Shown: positions 41,253-51,497 of the stretch, piece after piece
Position numbering within the stretch: the first letter of the stretch is position 1
How the letters are laid out: each line of letters begins with the position of its first letter
DNA from: a virus
Reading direction: 5' to 3' (one strand)
IMG/VR virus record: IMGVR_UViG_3300036983_000059
Coordinates: 1-56,440 of that record
Length of the DNA stretch: 56,440 nt
Program-made: the position numbers and the translations under genes
Notes under the pieces: generated by a model
The model's database searches: none
What the model was told of the DNA's origin: nothing
What the model saw: the letters and a program-made list of their open reading frames with translations, nothing else

Positions 41253-41861
41253 TTGGATATAAATAGAATGGAGCCAAAATCGGGTAGGTATTTAAAAGAA
41301 AATAGTACAGTTGTAAACGTAATTGATTTAATTAGTGGAGAAACGGGTAAAGCGTTAAAGGTTGGTCAAAAAACGTGCAAAGCAGTTAAAAGTATTACAA
41401 GGCCAGCAAATGTAACTGCTTATGTGCCAGGACAAATATTAAATGCTGATGCAGCCACTACATTAATTGAGTTAGATTTTTCAGCATATGGTTTAGTAGC
41501 AGGAGATACAGTGGATTTAGAGTCAATCTCATTATCCAGTGATTGTACAAATGTTTTAAAAATTGCTTGTCAAATACATTTGTGTAATACAGCAACATTG
41601 CAAGGACAAACAATTACTGATGCAACAACATTTGTATTGAGTCAATCAGAATTGGCATCAAAATCAGAAGCACATTTTGAGGATGTTTCGAATGCTGTAT
41701 TTTTATCATCTAATGCTTATAAAGTTGCTCAAATGGATGTTAGCCGAAAGGCTACATTAGGTGCTGGTGGTAAACTCTGGGCAGCGGTAATCATTTTAAA
41801 CGCTTATATTCCTAAAAGTGGGGAGGCAATTACTCTCATTACAAAAGGGGTGATTGCATAA
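41253..41861 (+). CDS. Structural protein of the head block, unknown
   Basis: 202 residues from TTG 41253 (AGGAAGTGAT upstream; ATG 41268 is an alternative). It is beta-rich with polar repeats of Thr/Ala/Asp (ANVTAYVPGQILNADAATTL). Its stop overlaps the ATG of the 1642-residue protein, suggesting equal expression. It may be a capsid-associated or fibre-base protein, by context only. Confidence 0.5.
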   Translation: MDINRMEPKSGRYLKENSTVVNVIDLISGETGKALKVGQKTCKAVKSITRPANVTAYVPGQILNADAATTLIELDFSAYGLVAGDTVDLESISLSSDCTNVLKIACQIHLCNTATLQGQTITDATTFVLSQSELASKSEAHFEDVSNAVFLSSNAYKVAQMDVSRKATLGAGGKLWAAVIILNAYIPKSGEAITLITKGVIA

Positions 41862-44800
41862 TGAAAATATCGCAAGCTAAAAAGAAAGAAAAAGACTTAG
41901 CAATAAAAAATATAGCGGCTGCTTTTTCTTTAGCAAAAGAAGTACCCTATGCAAAAACATGGGGAACACTTAGAAATTATTCGGGGATTGAAAAGGAATT
42001 TGGATTCTGCGGTGATAACGCAGATCTTCTTAGTATGTATAATTTCTTGAAGCCAAATCTATCCCCAAAATATGGTGTTGATTTAAATGGAGATGGCAGA
42101 AGCGATGGGTGGGATCAACTAATTGAATCTGGAACGTGTCTAAAGTCTTGCATTAATGGCGCTCAGTATTTTAAGATAGTTAACACAACAGCACAATATC
42201 AAGGTATAGGCTTGCGAACAGCAAAGATTGATTTTTTGGTAGGTGATAGGGCAGATTTTGAGTTTACGTATAGAAATTTTTCTATTATTAGTGGTACAGC
42301 CACTATGCAATTAAATGTGGCTTATTATACTTCTGGTGATTCGTTAATTAAAATGGACTATATAAGCATAGCAAGCAGTACAACTCTAGCTGAAACTGTT
42401 TTTAAAACTTCCGTAATAATGCCCTTAACTTGTGCAAAAATAACCTTTGAGCCTCGTATGCAAGATAACGCAGTAGGCGGTGGAAGTGTTATTGAAGCAA
42501 CATTTGTAGATTGCAAATGCTATAGAAGTCTCATATTAAAAGCTGATCCATTTTTTACTACTGATAGCAATGCAAATGGTGTATGCGACACTAACATAGT
42601 AAATTATCAAGGTAATACAGTTACTCCAACAATGTTAAGCAATGAGCAAAGATTCAATGTAACTAATGTAGTCAGTACAAATGGGATGGAGCTACAAACA
42701 AACAATTGGTGGATGCAATGCACGCCAAACCAAACTTATATTGTAAGCATAGAGGGAAAAACAGATACATCAGCAACAAGTCAAATTGGAATGTTTGTTA
42801 GTTTCTTTAATAACTCAGGAACCTATTTAAGTAGTGCACTTTCATCAAATTTTACAGGTGGAAATATATCGGGAAGCTCATCAAATAGTAATACTTTAGT
42901 AAAAATAACAGGCACAATCGTAGTTCCTGAGCTTGCAACAAGGATGATGGTTGCAGGATCGTTTAAAATGAATGTGTTGGGTGCATGCAATGTTAATTTT
43001 GTTTTTAGAAACTTTTTTATCCATGAGAATACTGTCAGTGGATTAGTGCCAAGAATAACAGATCAGAAAAATAAAAGAGAAAATTTAGTTCATTCTTTAA
43101 CAGACAGAGATTTAAATGGTGTAAGTGATGGCTGGGGTGGGTATTTTTCTAACCTTAGCTATGATGGTGACTTAACTCTTTCTATGGAAGATGGAACACA
43201 AAAAATCTATACTACTAATACAGGTGGTGGGGTATCTAATTATGAGTTTACATGTGCTATAAATAATTTTCTACCGAATGAAACAATAACAGCCAGAGTA
43301 ACAGGTAAAAATAGTGGAGATTCAAGAGTGCAATTAACAGTTCTATTTTTTAATGGAGCTAGTTTTATTTCGGCAAACAATACAACTGTTGCTGATTATG
43401 CTTCGTTTACTTCAATGTCCTTAACAGCTGTAGCTCCTGCAAATACTACAAAATGTTATATAGCAATAAAAAATTATATGAATGCAAACAATGGGGCAGG
43501 CACAGTTTGGTATAAAGATGTTTATGCATACAAAGATACAGATATTATTCAAACAACAGTAGGCTATATGCCAAAACTTTGCTTTACAAGCGATATACTC
43601 GGAATTTTTTATGATGGCGTAGACGATTTTTTACAAAGTGCTGATAATCCAAATTTAAAAGTAACTTCGGAAATGTCTATGTTGACTAGCTTTAAAGCGT
43701 CTTCGGCAGTTAATGGAACAGGCATGGCAGGATATGTTGGTAGTTCAGACGGGGATTATAAGTATATGTCGTATTTAACTACTAATTCTACTGGTATTAG
43801 TGGATACTGCAAAGCAACTAGTGGAGCATCTTTTGCTAATATGGCTCCAATAAATTATAATGATGGGAAATTTAAAACTTTAGTTCAATCATTTAATAAA
43901 GCACAACCAATTGATATTGTAAACAATCTATTAAGCAACAGCCAAGTAGGCATTGATGGAGATGAACTTGCAAGTACCTCGCTAGGTATTGATGGAAATG
44001 ATCTTTCAAATATTCCTCTTGGAACTAGTAGTGATGGTTTAACAAGCACTGGCTGGGTGCACACAAGCAATGCAGGAATTACTGCAACACCATTAATAGA
44101 AGAAGCGGCACAAAAGGTATTATTGACAGCAAGCTCTAGTGTAGATAGATCAGCAATCAGTATTAGTGGAAGAAAACCATGTGTAGCAGGTGACACAATA
44201 ACTATTAGTGCTCTAGGTAAAATTTTAAATTTAGTTGGCAGTTTAAAAATCCGAATAGAGATTGACTGGGCAACAGCAGTGAGTGGAGGATATCTCACAA
44301 GCTCATATGGAGCATGGATTACAAGTGCATCAGAGTTTGCGAATCTAACAGTAACAGGTGTTGTGCCAGCAACTGCAACATACCATAGCGCAATATTGGC
44401 TATTTACCCAAATGCAATAGGTAACACTGGTAATGTATGGTTTAAAAATGCAATTCTCAATAATGGTATTAGCGATGGATGGACTTTTGCAGAAAATGGT
44501 GTTACAACAGTATCTAAAAATATCAATGATTCTGCACAAAGAATTGCTATAGCGAATGCCAACGTAAACAATGCAACAGTTACGCTTACTAAAACAGTTA
44601 TTAATGTAAGAGTAGGTGATATAGTTACTTTTACTTTGAAGTATAAAACTAATAATTGCTACTTTAGGTATGCAATTCAAGAGTTACCATCAAATGGTAC
44701 CTTGATTGCTGCGAGTAACTACACAAGCGATGGTGTCTATACTACAGTAACCCATACATTGCCAATCGTAACTGCTGGGACTACAGCCGTAAATGTTATA

Positions 44801-46789
44801 GTTGGAGCAAGGGCTATTAACATTGGAGATACTGGTGAGGTTTGGGTTAAAGATACAGTAGTATCTAATGGCATTTCTCTTGGGTGGGTTAGTTATCAAC
44901 TCAATCCAACAACATTTAGTATAGACAATGGGGCACAAAAAATACAACTAACCTCTAATTTAGGTAATGGAACAAGTTCAAGAATATATGGAAATGCTGT
45001 TACTTCAAATATATATGCCGGACAAAAGTTTACTCTTAGTGGGTATTATAAAAACGATACAGTTAATGCATCATTGGAGATTGATTTTTTAGATAGTGCA
45101 GGAACTGTGCTAAATTCACCTTCTATTATCACTAACAACACGCCTAATGCAGATTATGTGTTCGCAACTATTTCTGGAACAGCTCCTGCTAATACGGTAG
45201 TGGTTCAAGCGGTTTGCAAATGCTTACCTATATCGCAAAGTGCTGGTAGTGCTTGGTTTAAGGATTTAACTATGTATAAATCGGCTAGACCAAAAATACT
45301 TTTTGAAGGAAAAGAAGGAAACTCTTTTGCTGAATATAATGAGGACATTCTTACAACTGGGACTAGATTTTTAACAGGAAGTAAAGTTTTTGGAGGTTAT
45401 TTCTGTGGGTATATAAATTCAGCAATAGTGTATAACAAAGATGTGCAAAACAAACTAAAACTATATATGAATCAAAAGAAAAGGTGGAATCCAAGCTTTA
45501 ATAACGTTTATCAGAGCCAAGTTGTTTCAGACACTACCTCAACTTGGATGACAGTTAAGACTGATAATACAGGTACATCAGCTAGTAACCAATTTACATT
45601 ACCACTTGAAAATGGTGGTGTATACAGCTTCACTGTAGATTGGGGAGATGGCACAACGAGTAGTACTATAACTATTTATAACGATTCACAAATTACACAT
45701 ACATTTGCTAATGGTGCAGGAACATATGATATTAAGATTACTGGAACCATAAGAGGATGGAGATTTAACAATGGTGGAGATTGTAAAAAGTTAACTGAAA
45801 TTAAAAGATGGGGTGTTGGATTCAGACTTGGTAACAACAATGGTTATTTTTATGGTTGCTCAAATATGGTTGCATCTTATACAGATGTATTAGATATGAC
45901 TGGCACAACAACAATGTTTAACGCTTTCTATGGTTGTTCATTGTTTAATGGCTTGATGAATATGAATACAGCAAGCGTCACTAATATGTCCGCAATGCTT
46001 CAAGGATGTGCGGCTTTTAATCAGTCAGTGGCAAGCATGAATATGGCAAGCGTCAGCACGATTAGAGAAATGTTCTATGGTTGCTCAATATTTAATCAAT
46101 CAGTTAGTGGCTGGGTATTAACAAGCTGTACAAATTATACAAATATGTTTTTTGGTTGCTCAGCATTTAATCAACCCCTTGTGCCTTTTGATGGAAGCAA
46201 TGTTACATCATATCAAAACATATTAATGAATTGTACAAATTGGTTACAAGATGTTTCAGGTTGGAGTTTTGCAGGGATTACAGGGGCAAATGCTAATGCT
46301 TTTTCTGGCGCTTTTACAGGTACTAAGCTTGCAAATTACGCAAGTGGGGATCAAATAACATGCAGAGCTTATTATAATGCATTGTTAACGAGCATAAACG
46401 CAAGAAGCACATCCACAGGGACACTTTTAAGCATTGGATCGTGCAAATATTCCGCGGGAACTCCTAACGGGCTAACCGCCAAAAATGCTTTATTAGCTCG
46501 CTCAACTCCTTGGACATTCACAGATGGTGGCTTGTATGTAATAACAGTCACAAATATTAGCCCATCAAGTGGAACAACAGCAGGAGGAACAAGTGTAACA
46601 ATAACTGGAACAAACTTCACAGGGGCAACTTCTGTAACAATAGGTGGAGTGCCTGTTACTGGATTTACAGTTGTGAGTAATACAAGCATAACAGCTACAA
46701 CACCAGCAGGAACAGCAGGGGCTAAAGATGTCGTAGTAACTACACCAGATGGAAGTGGAACAGGTACAAATCTATACACATATGTATAA
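41861..46789 (+). CDS. 1642-residue modular adhesin-like structural protein
   Basis: Six beta-sandwich modules (starting near residues 70, 233, 413, 725, 867 and 1003) share N-G-x-x-D/L-GW motifs (GDGRSDGW, NGVSDGW, NGISDGW, NGISLGW). A LamG-like lectin fold (about 580-690, FYDGVDDFLQSAD) appears split by three of them and resumes near 1145-1210. Then come a PKD-like VDWGDGTT segment (about 1255-1300), BspA/DUF285-type repeats (about 1320-1490, MFYGCSIFNQSVS) and a C-terminal IPT/TIG Ig-like domain (about 1560-1642). Lying between MuF and the protease, it is probably a capsid-borne adhesin or head fibre. Confidence 0.7.
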   Translation: MKISQAKKKEKDLAIKNIAAAFSLAKEVPYAKTWGTLRNYSGIEKEFGFCGDNADLLSMYNFLKPNLSPKYGVDLNGDGRSDGWDQLIESGTCLKSCINGAQYFKIVNTTAQYQGIGLRTAKIDFLVGDRADFEFTYRNFSIISGTATMQLNVAYYTSGDSLIKMDYISIASSTTLAETVFKTSVIMPLTCAKITFEPRMQDNAVGGGSVIEATFVDCKCYRSLILKADPFFTTDSNANGVCDTNIVNYQGNTVTPTMLSNEQRFNVTNVVSTNGMELQTNNWWMQCTPNQTYIVSIEGKTDTSATSQIGMFVSFFNNSGTYLSSALSSNFTGGNISGSSSNSNTLVKITGTIVVPELATRMMVAGSFKMNVLGACNVNFVFRNFFIHENTVSGLVPRITDQKNKRENLVHSLTDRDLNGVSDGWGGYFSNLSYDGDLTLSMEDGTQKIYTTNTGGGVSNYEFTCAINNFLPNETITARVTGKNSGDSRVQLTVLFFNGASFISANNTTVADYASFTSMSLTAVAPANTTKCYIAIKNYMNANNGAGTVWYKDVYAYKDTDIIQTTVGYMPKLCFTSDILGIFYDGVDDFLQSADNPNLKVTSEMSMLTSFKASSAVNGTGMAGYVGSSDGDYKYMSYLTTNSTGISGYCKATSGASFANMAPINYNDGKFKTLVQSFNKAQPIDIVNNLLSNSQVGIDGDELASTSLGIDGNDLSNIPLGTSSDGLTSTGWVHTSNAGITATPLIEEAAQKVLLTASSSVDRSAISISGRKPCVAGDTITISALGKILNLVGSLKIRIEIDWATAVSGGYLTSSYGAWITSASEFANLTVTGVVPATATYHSAILAIYPNAIGNTGNVWFKNAILNNGISDGWTFAENGVTTVSKNINDSAQRIAIANANVNNATVTLTKTVINVRVGDIVTFTLKYKTNNCYFRYAIQELPSNGTLIAASNYTSDGVYTTVTHTLPIVTAGTTAVNVIVGARAINIGDTGEVWVKDTVVSNGISLGWVSYQLNPTTFSIDNGAQKIQLTSNLGNGTSSRIYGNAVTSNIYAGQKFTLSGYYKNDTVNASLEIDFLDSAGTVLNSPSIITNNTPNADYVFATISGTAPANTVVVQAVCKCLPISQSAGSAWFKDLTMYKSARPKILFEGKEGNSFAEYNEDILTTGTRFLTGSKVFGGYFCGYINSAIVYNKDVQNKLKLYMNQKKRWNPSFNNVYQSQVVSDTTSTWMTVKTDNTGTSASNQFTLPLENGGVYSFTVDWGDGTTSSTITIYNDSQITHTFANGAGTYDIKITGTIRGWRFNNGGDCKKLTEIKRWGVGFRLGNNNGYFYGCSNMVASYTDVLDMTGTTTMFNAFYGCSLFNGLMNMNTASVTNMSAMLQGCAAFNQSVASMNMASVSTIREMFYGCSIFNQSVSGWVLTSCTNYTNMFFGCSAFNQPLVPFDGSNVTSYQNILMNCTNWLQDVSGWSFAGITGANANAFSGAFTGTKLANYASGDQITCRAYYNALLTSINARSTSTGTLLSIGSCKYSAGTPNGLTAKNALLARSTPWTFTDGGLYVITVTNISPSSGTTAGGTSVTITGTNFTGATSVTIGGVPVTGFTVVSNTSITATTPAGTAGAKDVVVTTPDGSGTGTNLYTYV

Positions 46790-46812
46790 TGAATTAAAGG
46801 AGATGAAATAAT

Positions 46813-47154
46813 ATGATATTACAATGCTATACAAAGGCAAGATTACTTTCAATTTCACACGAAAGTTTTATAAATGAATTAGAAGCAAATGGGGTTAATT
46901 ATGATCCAATTCATTTTACGGGCAGTTACTTATATGGGTGCATTAAGCACCCTGTAAGTGGTGAGCATGCTTTAGTAGTTAATGACCCCACTTATCTCCC
47001 AGAAGTTTTTAAAACTAGATTAACTGATGATGAAATCGCAAGAGATGAAGGATGGTTTGAAGTTCCAATCGTAGAAGATATAGAGTATATAGAGATGCCT
47101 GTAGAAGAACCACCAGTTATTGAAGAAAATGAGGAGGTGCCAATCAATGAATAA
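46813..47154 (+). CDS. Small hypothetical protein with acidic Pro-rich tail
   Basis: 113 residues, AAAGGAG upstream. The globular part (about 1-75) contains ITGSYLYGCIKHP-like strands; the tail is Glu/Pro-rich (MPVEEPPVIEENEEVP). The last 8 bases overlap the protease gene. It might be a fibre accessory or chaperone for the adhesin. No family recognised. Confidence 0.5.
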   Translation: MILQCYTKARLLSISHESFINELEANGVNYDPIHFTGSYLYGCIKHPVSGEHALVVNDPTYLPEVFKTRLTDDEIARDEGWFEVPIVEDIEYIEMPVEEPPVIEENEEVPINE

Positions 47155-48070
47155 GAAAAGCGTAAAGTTGGAAGTAAAAGAATTAAATGATCAAGGTGAG
47201 TTTGTTGGATATGCTTCAATGTATGATAACACAGATTTACAAGGCGATATAGTTGAAAAAGGAGCGTTTACTAGAACTTTGCAACATAAAGGTGGTCAGG
47301 TAGTAATGTTATGGCAACATAAAACTGATGAGCCTATTGGAATAATGGAATTAGAAGACGGGGATAAGGGTTTAGTTGCCAAAGGCAAATTAAATATGGA
47401 AGTTTCAAGAGCAAAAGAAGCTTATGCTTTATTGAAGCAAGGTGCTCTAAAAGGAATGTCAATCGGATATGACGTTGTAAAACAAGCTTGGGAAGGTACT
47501 ACTAGAAAATTAAAAGAGGTTAAGCTGTGGGAAGTATCACTCGTTACTTTCCCAGCTAATCCACTAGCAACAGTTGTTGGAGTCAAAGATATGGAAGGTA
47601 AAGATTTTAATTCGGAGTTAACATCAACTGAAATTGAAAGAGATTTAATGGAGCGTCGTTGGACGATGGAAGATGCAATAAGAAAGATAATATACAATAT
47701 GATGGATGACTCTACAATGCAACCTGATGAAAGATTATTGAACTTAAGTATTAGCATAGACCAATACAAAACGGCAATGCTAGAGTGGTTCAAGGAGTAT
47801 TTCGCAGCAGGCGTAAATGAAGTAACACAAGGGCGAAATATTGCAATGGGTAAGAGTGCAAAGGCAGGAAGAATATTATCTAGCAGTAATTTAAAGTTAA
47901 TTGAAGAAGCAATGACAGCTTTGCAAGCCCTTCTAAGTGCAGCATCACCAAAAGACTCGAGCGAAGGCTCCTCAGATGGTGGTAAAAGTGCAAAAGAACT
48001 CGGCAAAAACAAAGTTGATGACATAGAAATGAAAGAGTTGTTTAGTTTTATAAAAGAGTTAAAAAAATAA
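47147..48070 (+). CDS. Prohead maturation protease, HK97 type
   Basis: 307 residues from ATG 47147 (GAGGAGGTG upstream; TTG 47120 rejected). Catalytic-type residues are His58 (LWQHKTDEPIG), Ser105 (LKGMSIGYDVV) and Glu129 (LWEVSLVTFPANP). The C-terminal extension (about 175-307) is helical and may act as scaffold. It cleaves capsid delta domains during maturation and may process tagged internal proteins. Confidence 0.92.
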   Translation: MNKKSVKLEVKELNDQGEFVGYASMYDNTDLQGDIVEKGAFTRTLQHKGGQVVMLWQHKTDEPIGIMELEDGDKGLVAKGKLNMEVSRAKEAYALLKQGALKGMSIGYDVVKQAWEGTTRKLKEVKLWEVSLVTFPANPLATVVGVKDMEGKDFNSELTSTEIERDLMERRWTMEDAIRKIIYNMMDDSTMQPDERLLNLSISIDQYKTAMLEWFKEYFAAGVNEVTQGRNIAMGKSAKAGRILSSSNLKLIEEAMTALQALLSAASPKDSSEGSSDGGKSAKELGKNKVDDIEMKELFSFIKELKK

Positions 48071-48093
48071 TAATTAATTGGAGGATTTGAAAA

Positions 48094-49239
48094 ATGGATA
48101 TCAAAGAAATAAAACAAGAATTGGGTAATGTAGTAAGTCAATTTAGAGATATGGTAGATAAGCAAGAAGCAGAAATCAAGAAATATGGTGAGGCTTCTGG
48201 CGAAACAAAATCAGCAATTGACAAAATGAATGAAAGAATGAATCAACTTGAAACAAAATTGAATAGACCAGCCGTCAGTGCTGCAAGTGCGATTGATGCA
48301 GAGCAAGCTGAAAGAAAAGCAGCTTTCAATGCGTTTTTAAGAAAAGGGCTTGATAAAATGACACCTGAGCAAATAAAAACAATGACTGTATCAAATGATG
48401 CAACTGGTGGCTATTTAGCTCCAACAGAAATGCTTAACGAAATGCTTAAAAATATTGTTGAGTTTTCACCAATACGAAGCGTTGCTAGAATAAGAACAAC
48501 AAATTTAAGAGCTGTTAAAATTCCAAAGAAAACTGGGAATGTTTCGGCTGCATGGGTTACTGAAATTGGTGCAAGACCTGATTCACAAAGTGGCTTTGCT
48601 TTTGGGTTAGAAGAAGTTCCAGTTCACGAAATGTCAGGCTATGTTGATATTTCAAATCAAGATTTAGAAGACCCAACATACAATTTAGAGCAAGAGTTAA
48701 ATTTAGAGTTCTCAGAGCAATTTGGTAAAGCCGAAGGAACAGCATTCGTTGGAGGAAATTCAGTTGGAAAGCCTCAAGGTATTTTGTTTAATTCGTCTGT
48801 ATTATCGGTTAATAGTGGGGCTGTAGCAACAATAACAGCAGATGGTTTAATTGATCTATTGTTTGCTCCTAAAACTGCTTATGCTTCTAATGGAAAATTT
48901 TTGTTAAATAGACCAACCTTGAAAGAAGTAAGACAGTTAAAAGATGGAAATGGCCAATATTTATGGCAACCAGGCTTGCTAGTTGGTAAGCCAAACAGCA
49001 TATTAGATAAAGAGTATATTGAATGTATCGATATGCCAGATGAAGGTGTAAACACATATCCAATAGCTTTCGGGGATTTCAAAAAAGGTTACATGATAAT
49101 TGATAGATTGATGATGGAAATGATGAGGGATCCTTACACACAGGCAACAACTGGCACAACTAGATTTATTGCTAGAAAAAGAGTTGGTGGCCAAGTCATT
49201 CTTCCGGAAGCAATATATAAATTGAAATGCAGCGTATAA
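48094..49239 (+). CDS. Major capsid protein, HK97 fold
   Basis: 381 residues. A coiled-coil delta domain (about 1-85, DIKEIKQELGNVVSQFRDMV) is followed by the HK97 N-arm and shell: TGGYLAPTEMLNEM, EFSPIRSVARIRTT, and a C-terminal FIARKRVGGQV. The protease is encoded just upstream, as usual. It builds the icosahedral head. Confidence 0.95.
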   Translation: MDIKEIKQELGNVVSQFRDMVDKQEAEIKKYGEASGETKSAIDKMNERMNQLETKLNRPAVSAASAIDAEQAERKAAFNAFLRKGLDKMTPEQIKTMTVSNDATGGYLAPTEMLNEMLKNIVEFSPIRSVARIRTTNLRAVKIPKKTGNVSAAWVTEIGARPDSQSGFAFGLEEVPVHEMSGYVDISNQDLEDPTYNLEQELNLEFSEQFGKAEGTAFVGGNSVGKPQGILFNSSVLSVNSGAVATITADGLIDLLFAPKTAYASNGKFLLNRPTLKEVRQLKDGNGQYLWQPGLLVGKPNSILDKEYIECIDMPDEGVNTYPIAFGDFKKGYMIIDRLMMEMMRDPYTQATTGTTRFIARKRVGGQVILPEAIYKLKCSV

Positions 49240-49262
49240 TAAAGGAAGGGAGGGCAATATAA

Positions 49263-49793
49263 ATGTATAATGCTAAGAATTATGAGCAACAAGGTGGAGA
49301 AAGAACGGTTATAGGCGGAGAAATTGATATTATTTCTGGAGGAGTTTTAAAAATTGCTGGTGCACAAGTAACAGCATCAGCTGCAGAAATTAACAAAGCA
49401 ACTTTATTGGCTTCTACAGATAGAGTAACTAAAATAGTTAAAGTTGCCCTTGGAGCATTAGATGCTGGTGGTGGAGTTTTAGCTTGGGCAAATCCTGAGT
49501 CAACATCAATTATAGTTACAAGATTAGTTTTAGATATTACTACAAAAGCAACTGGAGCTTGTACATTAGATGCAGGTACAACTGCTTCTAGTGCAACAAC
49601 TGTGGTTGACACATTGATTGACGGAGTGGATGCAGGTACAGCAATTGGAACATTTGATAATATATCAGATGCAAGCACTAATGGTAAATCAAGACAAAAG
49701 CTAGCTACAGGAAAATGGGTAACAGTTTCAATGAAAACTGGGGCCGCTGCTGGGATAGTAGGATTTGCTTACATTCATTACAATACAATATAA
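49263..49793 (+). CDS. Capsid-associated protein, possible head decoration
   Basis: 176 residues. The N-terminal stretch GGVLKIAGAQVTASAAEIN resembles small head proteins encoded after capsid genes. The rest is a beta-rich jelly-roll-like domain. Its position immediately behind the capsid gene supports a decoration or head-fibre role. Confidence 0.55.
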   Translation: MYNAKNYEQQGGERTVIGGEIDIISGGVLKIAGAQVTASAAEINKATLLASTDRVTKIVKVALGALDAGGGVLAWANPESTSIIVTRLVLDITTKATGACTLDAGTTASSATTVVDTLIDGVDAGTAIGTFDNISDASTNGKSRQKLATGKWVTVSMKTGAAAGIVGFAYIHYNTI

Positions 49794-49814
49794 TTAATTT
49801 TTAAGGGGGATATT

Positions 49815-50258
49815 ATGAAAGATTTAAAAAACAATTTAGGTTCGGTTTTGCTTCAAACTCCAGCAGATATTGGAGCTGTAGATGCTTATTCAAATTTATT
49901 AGATTTGCAAGGGTTTGAATCGGCGCAAATTACTGTTTTAGTGGGGCTAGTTACTGGTGGTGATGGCACAAACAAATTAGATTTTGTTATTCAAGAAAGT
50001 GATACTACAGCAACAGGAACATTCACTGCAGTAGCATCAACAGATTTGATGGGTTCATTTACTCAAAATGCAGGCACAGATAATTACAGAGAATCCGTTG
50101 GGTATGTTGGAGCAAAAAGATATATTAGGGTAAAATTTGATTTTACAACTCCTGGTGGTGGAGCAGCTATTTCGGCAGCAATTGTTGGAGTTCTTGGCCT
50201 TTTAGGAAATCCAAGAGTATATCCAGTTGTTTCACCTGCAGCAGTAGCAGCAACTTAA
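49815..50258 (+). CDS. Small structural protein, possible head decoration
   Basis: 147 residues, beta-rich. Its core (LDFVIQESDTTATGTF, VGAKRYIRVKF) is clearly related to a domain inserted in the head-tail connector at 50575 (VDVKIQESDNNSTW, TGVKRYIRAVA). This relation argues for a particle-surface module. Ribosome site AGGGGG upstream. Confidence 0.55.
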   Translation: MKDLKNNLGSVLLQTPADIGAVDAYSNLLDLQGFESAQITVLVGLVTGGDGTNKLDFVIQESDTTATGTFTAVASTDLMGSFTQNAGTDNYRESVGYVGAKRYIRVKFDFTTPGGGAAISAAIVGVLGLLGNPRVYPVVSPAAVAAT

Positions 50259-50272
50259 GAAAGGAAGATTAG

Positions 50273-50566
50273 ATGAGCAACTTTAGAGTAAAAATATTAA
50301 AAACTACTAAAGGCTCACCTGATGGAATACAAGTAATTGAATACAAGGAAGGAGCAATATATGAATGCCCAAATCAAATTGCTCCTTCACTTGTAGAAAT
50401 ATTTGTTGAACATGGATGGGCTATTAAAGGGAAACAGCCAGTTAATCCAGTTGACTCAGAGCAAGATAAAAATGAAGTAATCAATAATAATATTGTTGGT
50501 GAAAATAAAATCAAAGAAGAGTCGCCTAGGGGTGTTAAGAAAGTTTTCAACAAAAATAGAAAGTAG
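50273..50566 (+). CDS. Small hypothetical protein in the connector region
   Basis: 97 residues, GGAAG upstream. Residues 1-55 form a small domain (VKILKTTKGSPDGIQV, then YECPNQIAPSLVEIF); the rest is polar. Such proteins are common between capsid and connector genes, without a known function. Confidence 0.5.
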   Translation: MSNFRVKILKTTKGSPDGIQVIEYKEGAIYECPNQIAPSLVEIFVEHGWAIKGKQPVNPVDSEQDKNEVINNNIVGENKIKEESPRGVKKVFNKNRK

Positions 50567-50574
50567 GTGAATGA

Positions 50575-51489
50575 ATGTTCGCCAAAGTAATATTAGAGCC
50601 ATCAGCAGAGCCATTATCATTATCAGAAGTAAAATCTTTTTTAAGGTTAGATAGTAATAGTTTTGAAGATGACACAAGTTTAAACCAAAGTATACTAGTT
50701 GGTAATCACATAGTAGCGGCAAATTATACGCTGATAGGAAATTCAGTTGATATATTGGGGTGCATGGCACTCGTAACTTTAAACTCGGGAGCAAATGGAA
50801 CAAGTGGGACAGTAGACGTAAAAATTCAAGAATCAGATAATAATTCTACATGGACAGATTTTGCTGGAGGAAGTTTTACACAAATAACAACAGTTAATGA
50901 TAATGCTGTGTATGAAAAATTATATACTGGTGTAAAAAGATATATAAGGGCAGTTGCAACTGTAGCAATATCAGCTTCAGATTTTTCAGTTGATGTAATA
51001 AAAAATTTAGCCACCAACGTTGAAGATAATATTTTAACTAATATTATTGTTTCTGCAAGGCAAGCTGCGGAAAACTTCATTAGAAGGCCTTTGATGACGC
51101 AAACATGGAAATGCATATTTGATGAAACGCCAAGTAAAATTTTAGAGTTAGAAATGGCAGCACCATTGCAATCTGTTTCTTCGATAAGTTATTATAATTC
51201 AGATAACGTTGAAGTGGCTATTGCGACAACGAATTTTATTATTGATACAGTTTCAGAGCCTGGCAGAATATGCACTAAAAGTACATTTACTTGGCCTAGT
51301 GATCCTAGAGAATTAGCAGGCTACCAAATAACTTATGTTGTTGGATATGGTGACGCAGAAGATGTTCCTAGGAGAATAAAAGAAGCAATGTTGCAAATAA
51401 TTGGGCATATGTACGAAAATAGACAAAGTCAAGAAATGCCACAACAAGCTTTGCGAATGTTAGAAAACTATAAAGTTATTAGAATATAG
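50575..51489 (+). CDS. Head-tail connector (gp6-like) with an inserted beta domain
   Basis: 304 residues. The N-terminal start LEPSAEPLSLSEVKSFLRLD and the C-terminal ARQAAENFIRRPLMTQTW, then YGDAEDVPRRIKEAMLQ, match DNA-packaging adaptor proteins. Residues about 38-150 hold an extra domain homologous to the 49815 protein. The connector thus seems to carry a surface module that interrupts it. It joins below the portal in the neck. Confidence 0.8.
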   Translation: MFAKVILEPSAEPLSLSEVKSFLRLDSNSFEDDTSLNQSILVGNHIVAANYTLIGNSVDILGCMALVTLNSGANGTSGTVDVKIQESDNNSTWTDFAGGSFTQITTVNDNAVYEKLYTGVKRYIRAVATVAISASDFSVDVIKNLATNVEDNILTNIIVSARQAAENFIRRPLMTQTWKCIFDETPSKILELEMAAPLQSVSSISYYNSDNVEVAIATTNFIIDTVSEPGRICTKSTFTWPSDPRELAGYQITYVVGYGDAEDVPRRIKEAMLQIIGHMYENRQSQEMPQQALRMLENYKVIRI

Positions 51490-51497
51490 GTGATGGC

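Noticed and set aside
44345-44680. Cys/Tyr-rich minus-strand open frames in the adhesin gene
   Set aside because: They are reading shadows of the repeated Thr/Asn-rich modules with no start signals.
47422-48165. 247-codon minus-strand open frame
   Set aside because: It mirrors the protease gene, whose catalytic motifs are clear; Ser/Leu/Ile-rich shadow composition.
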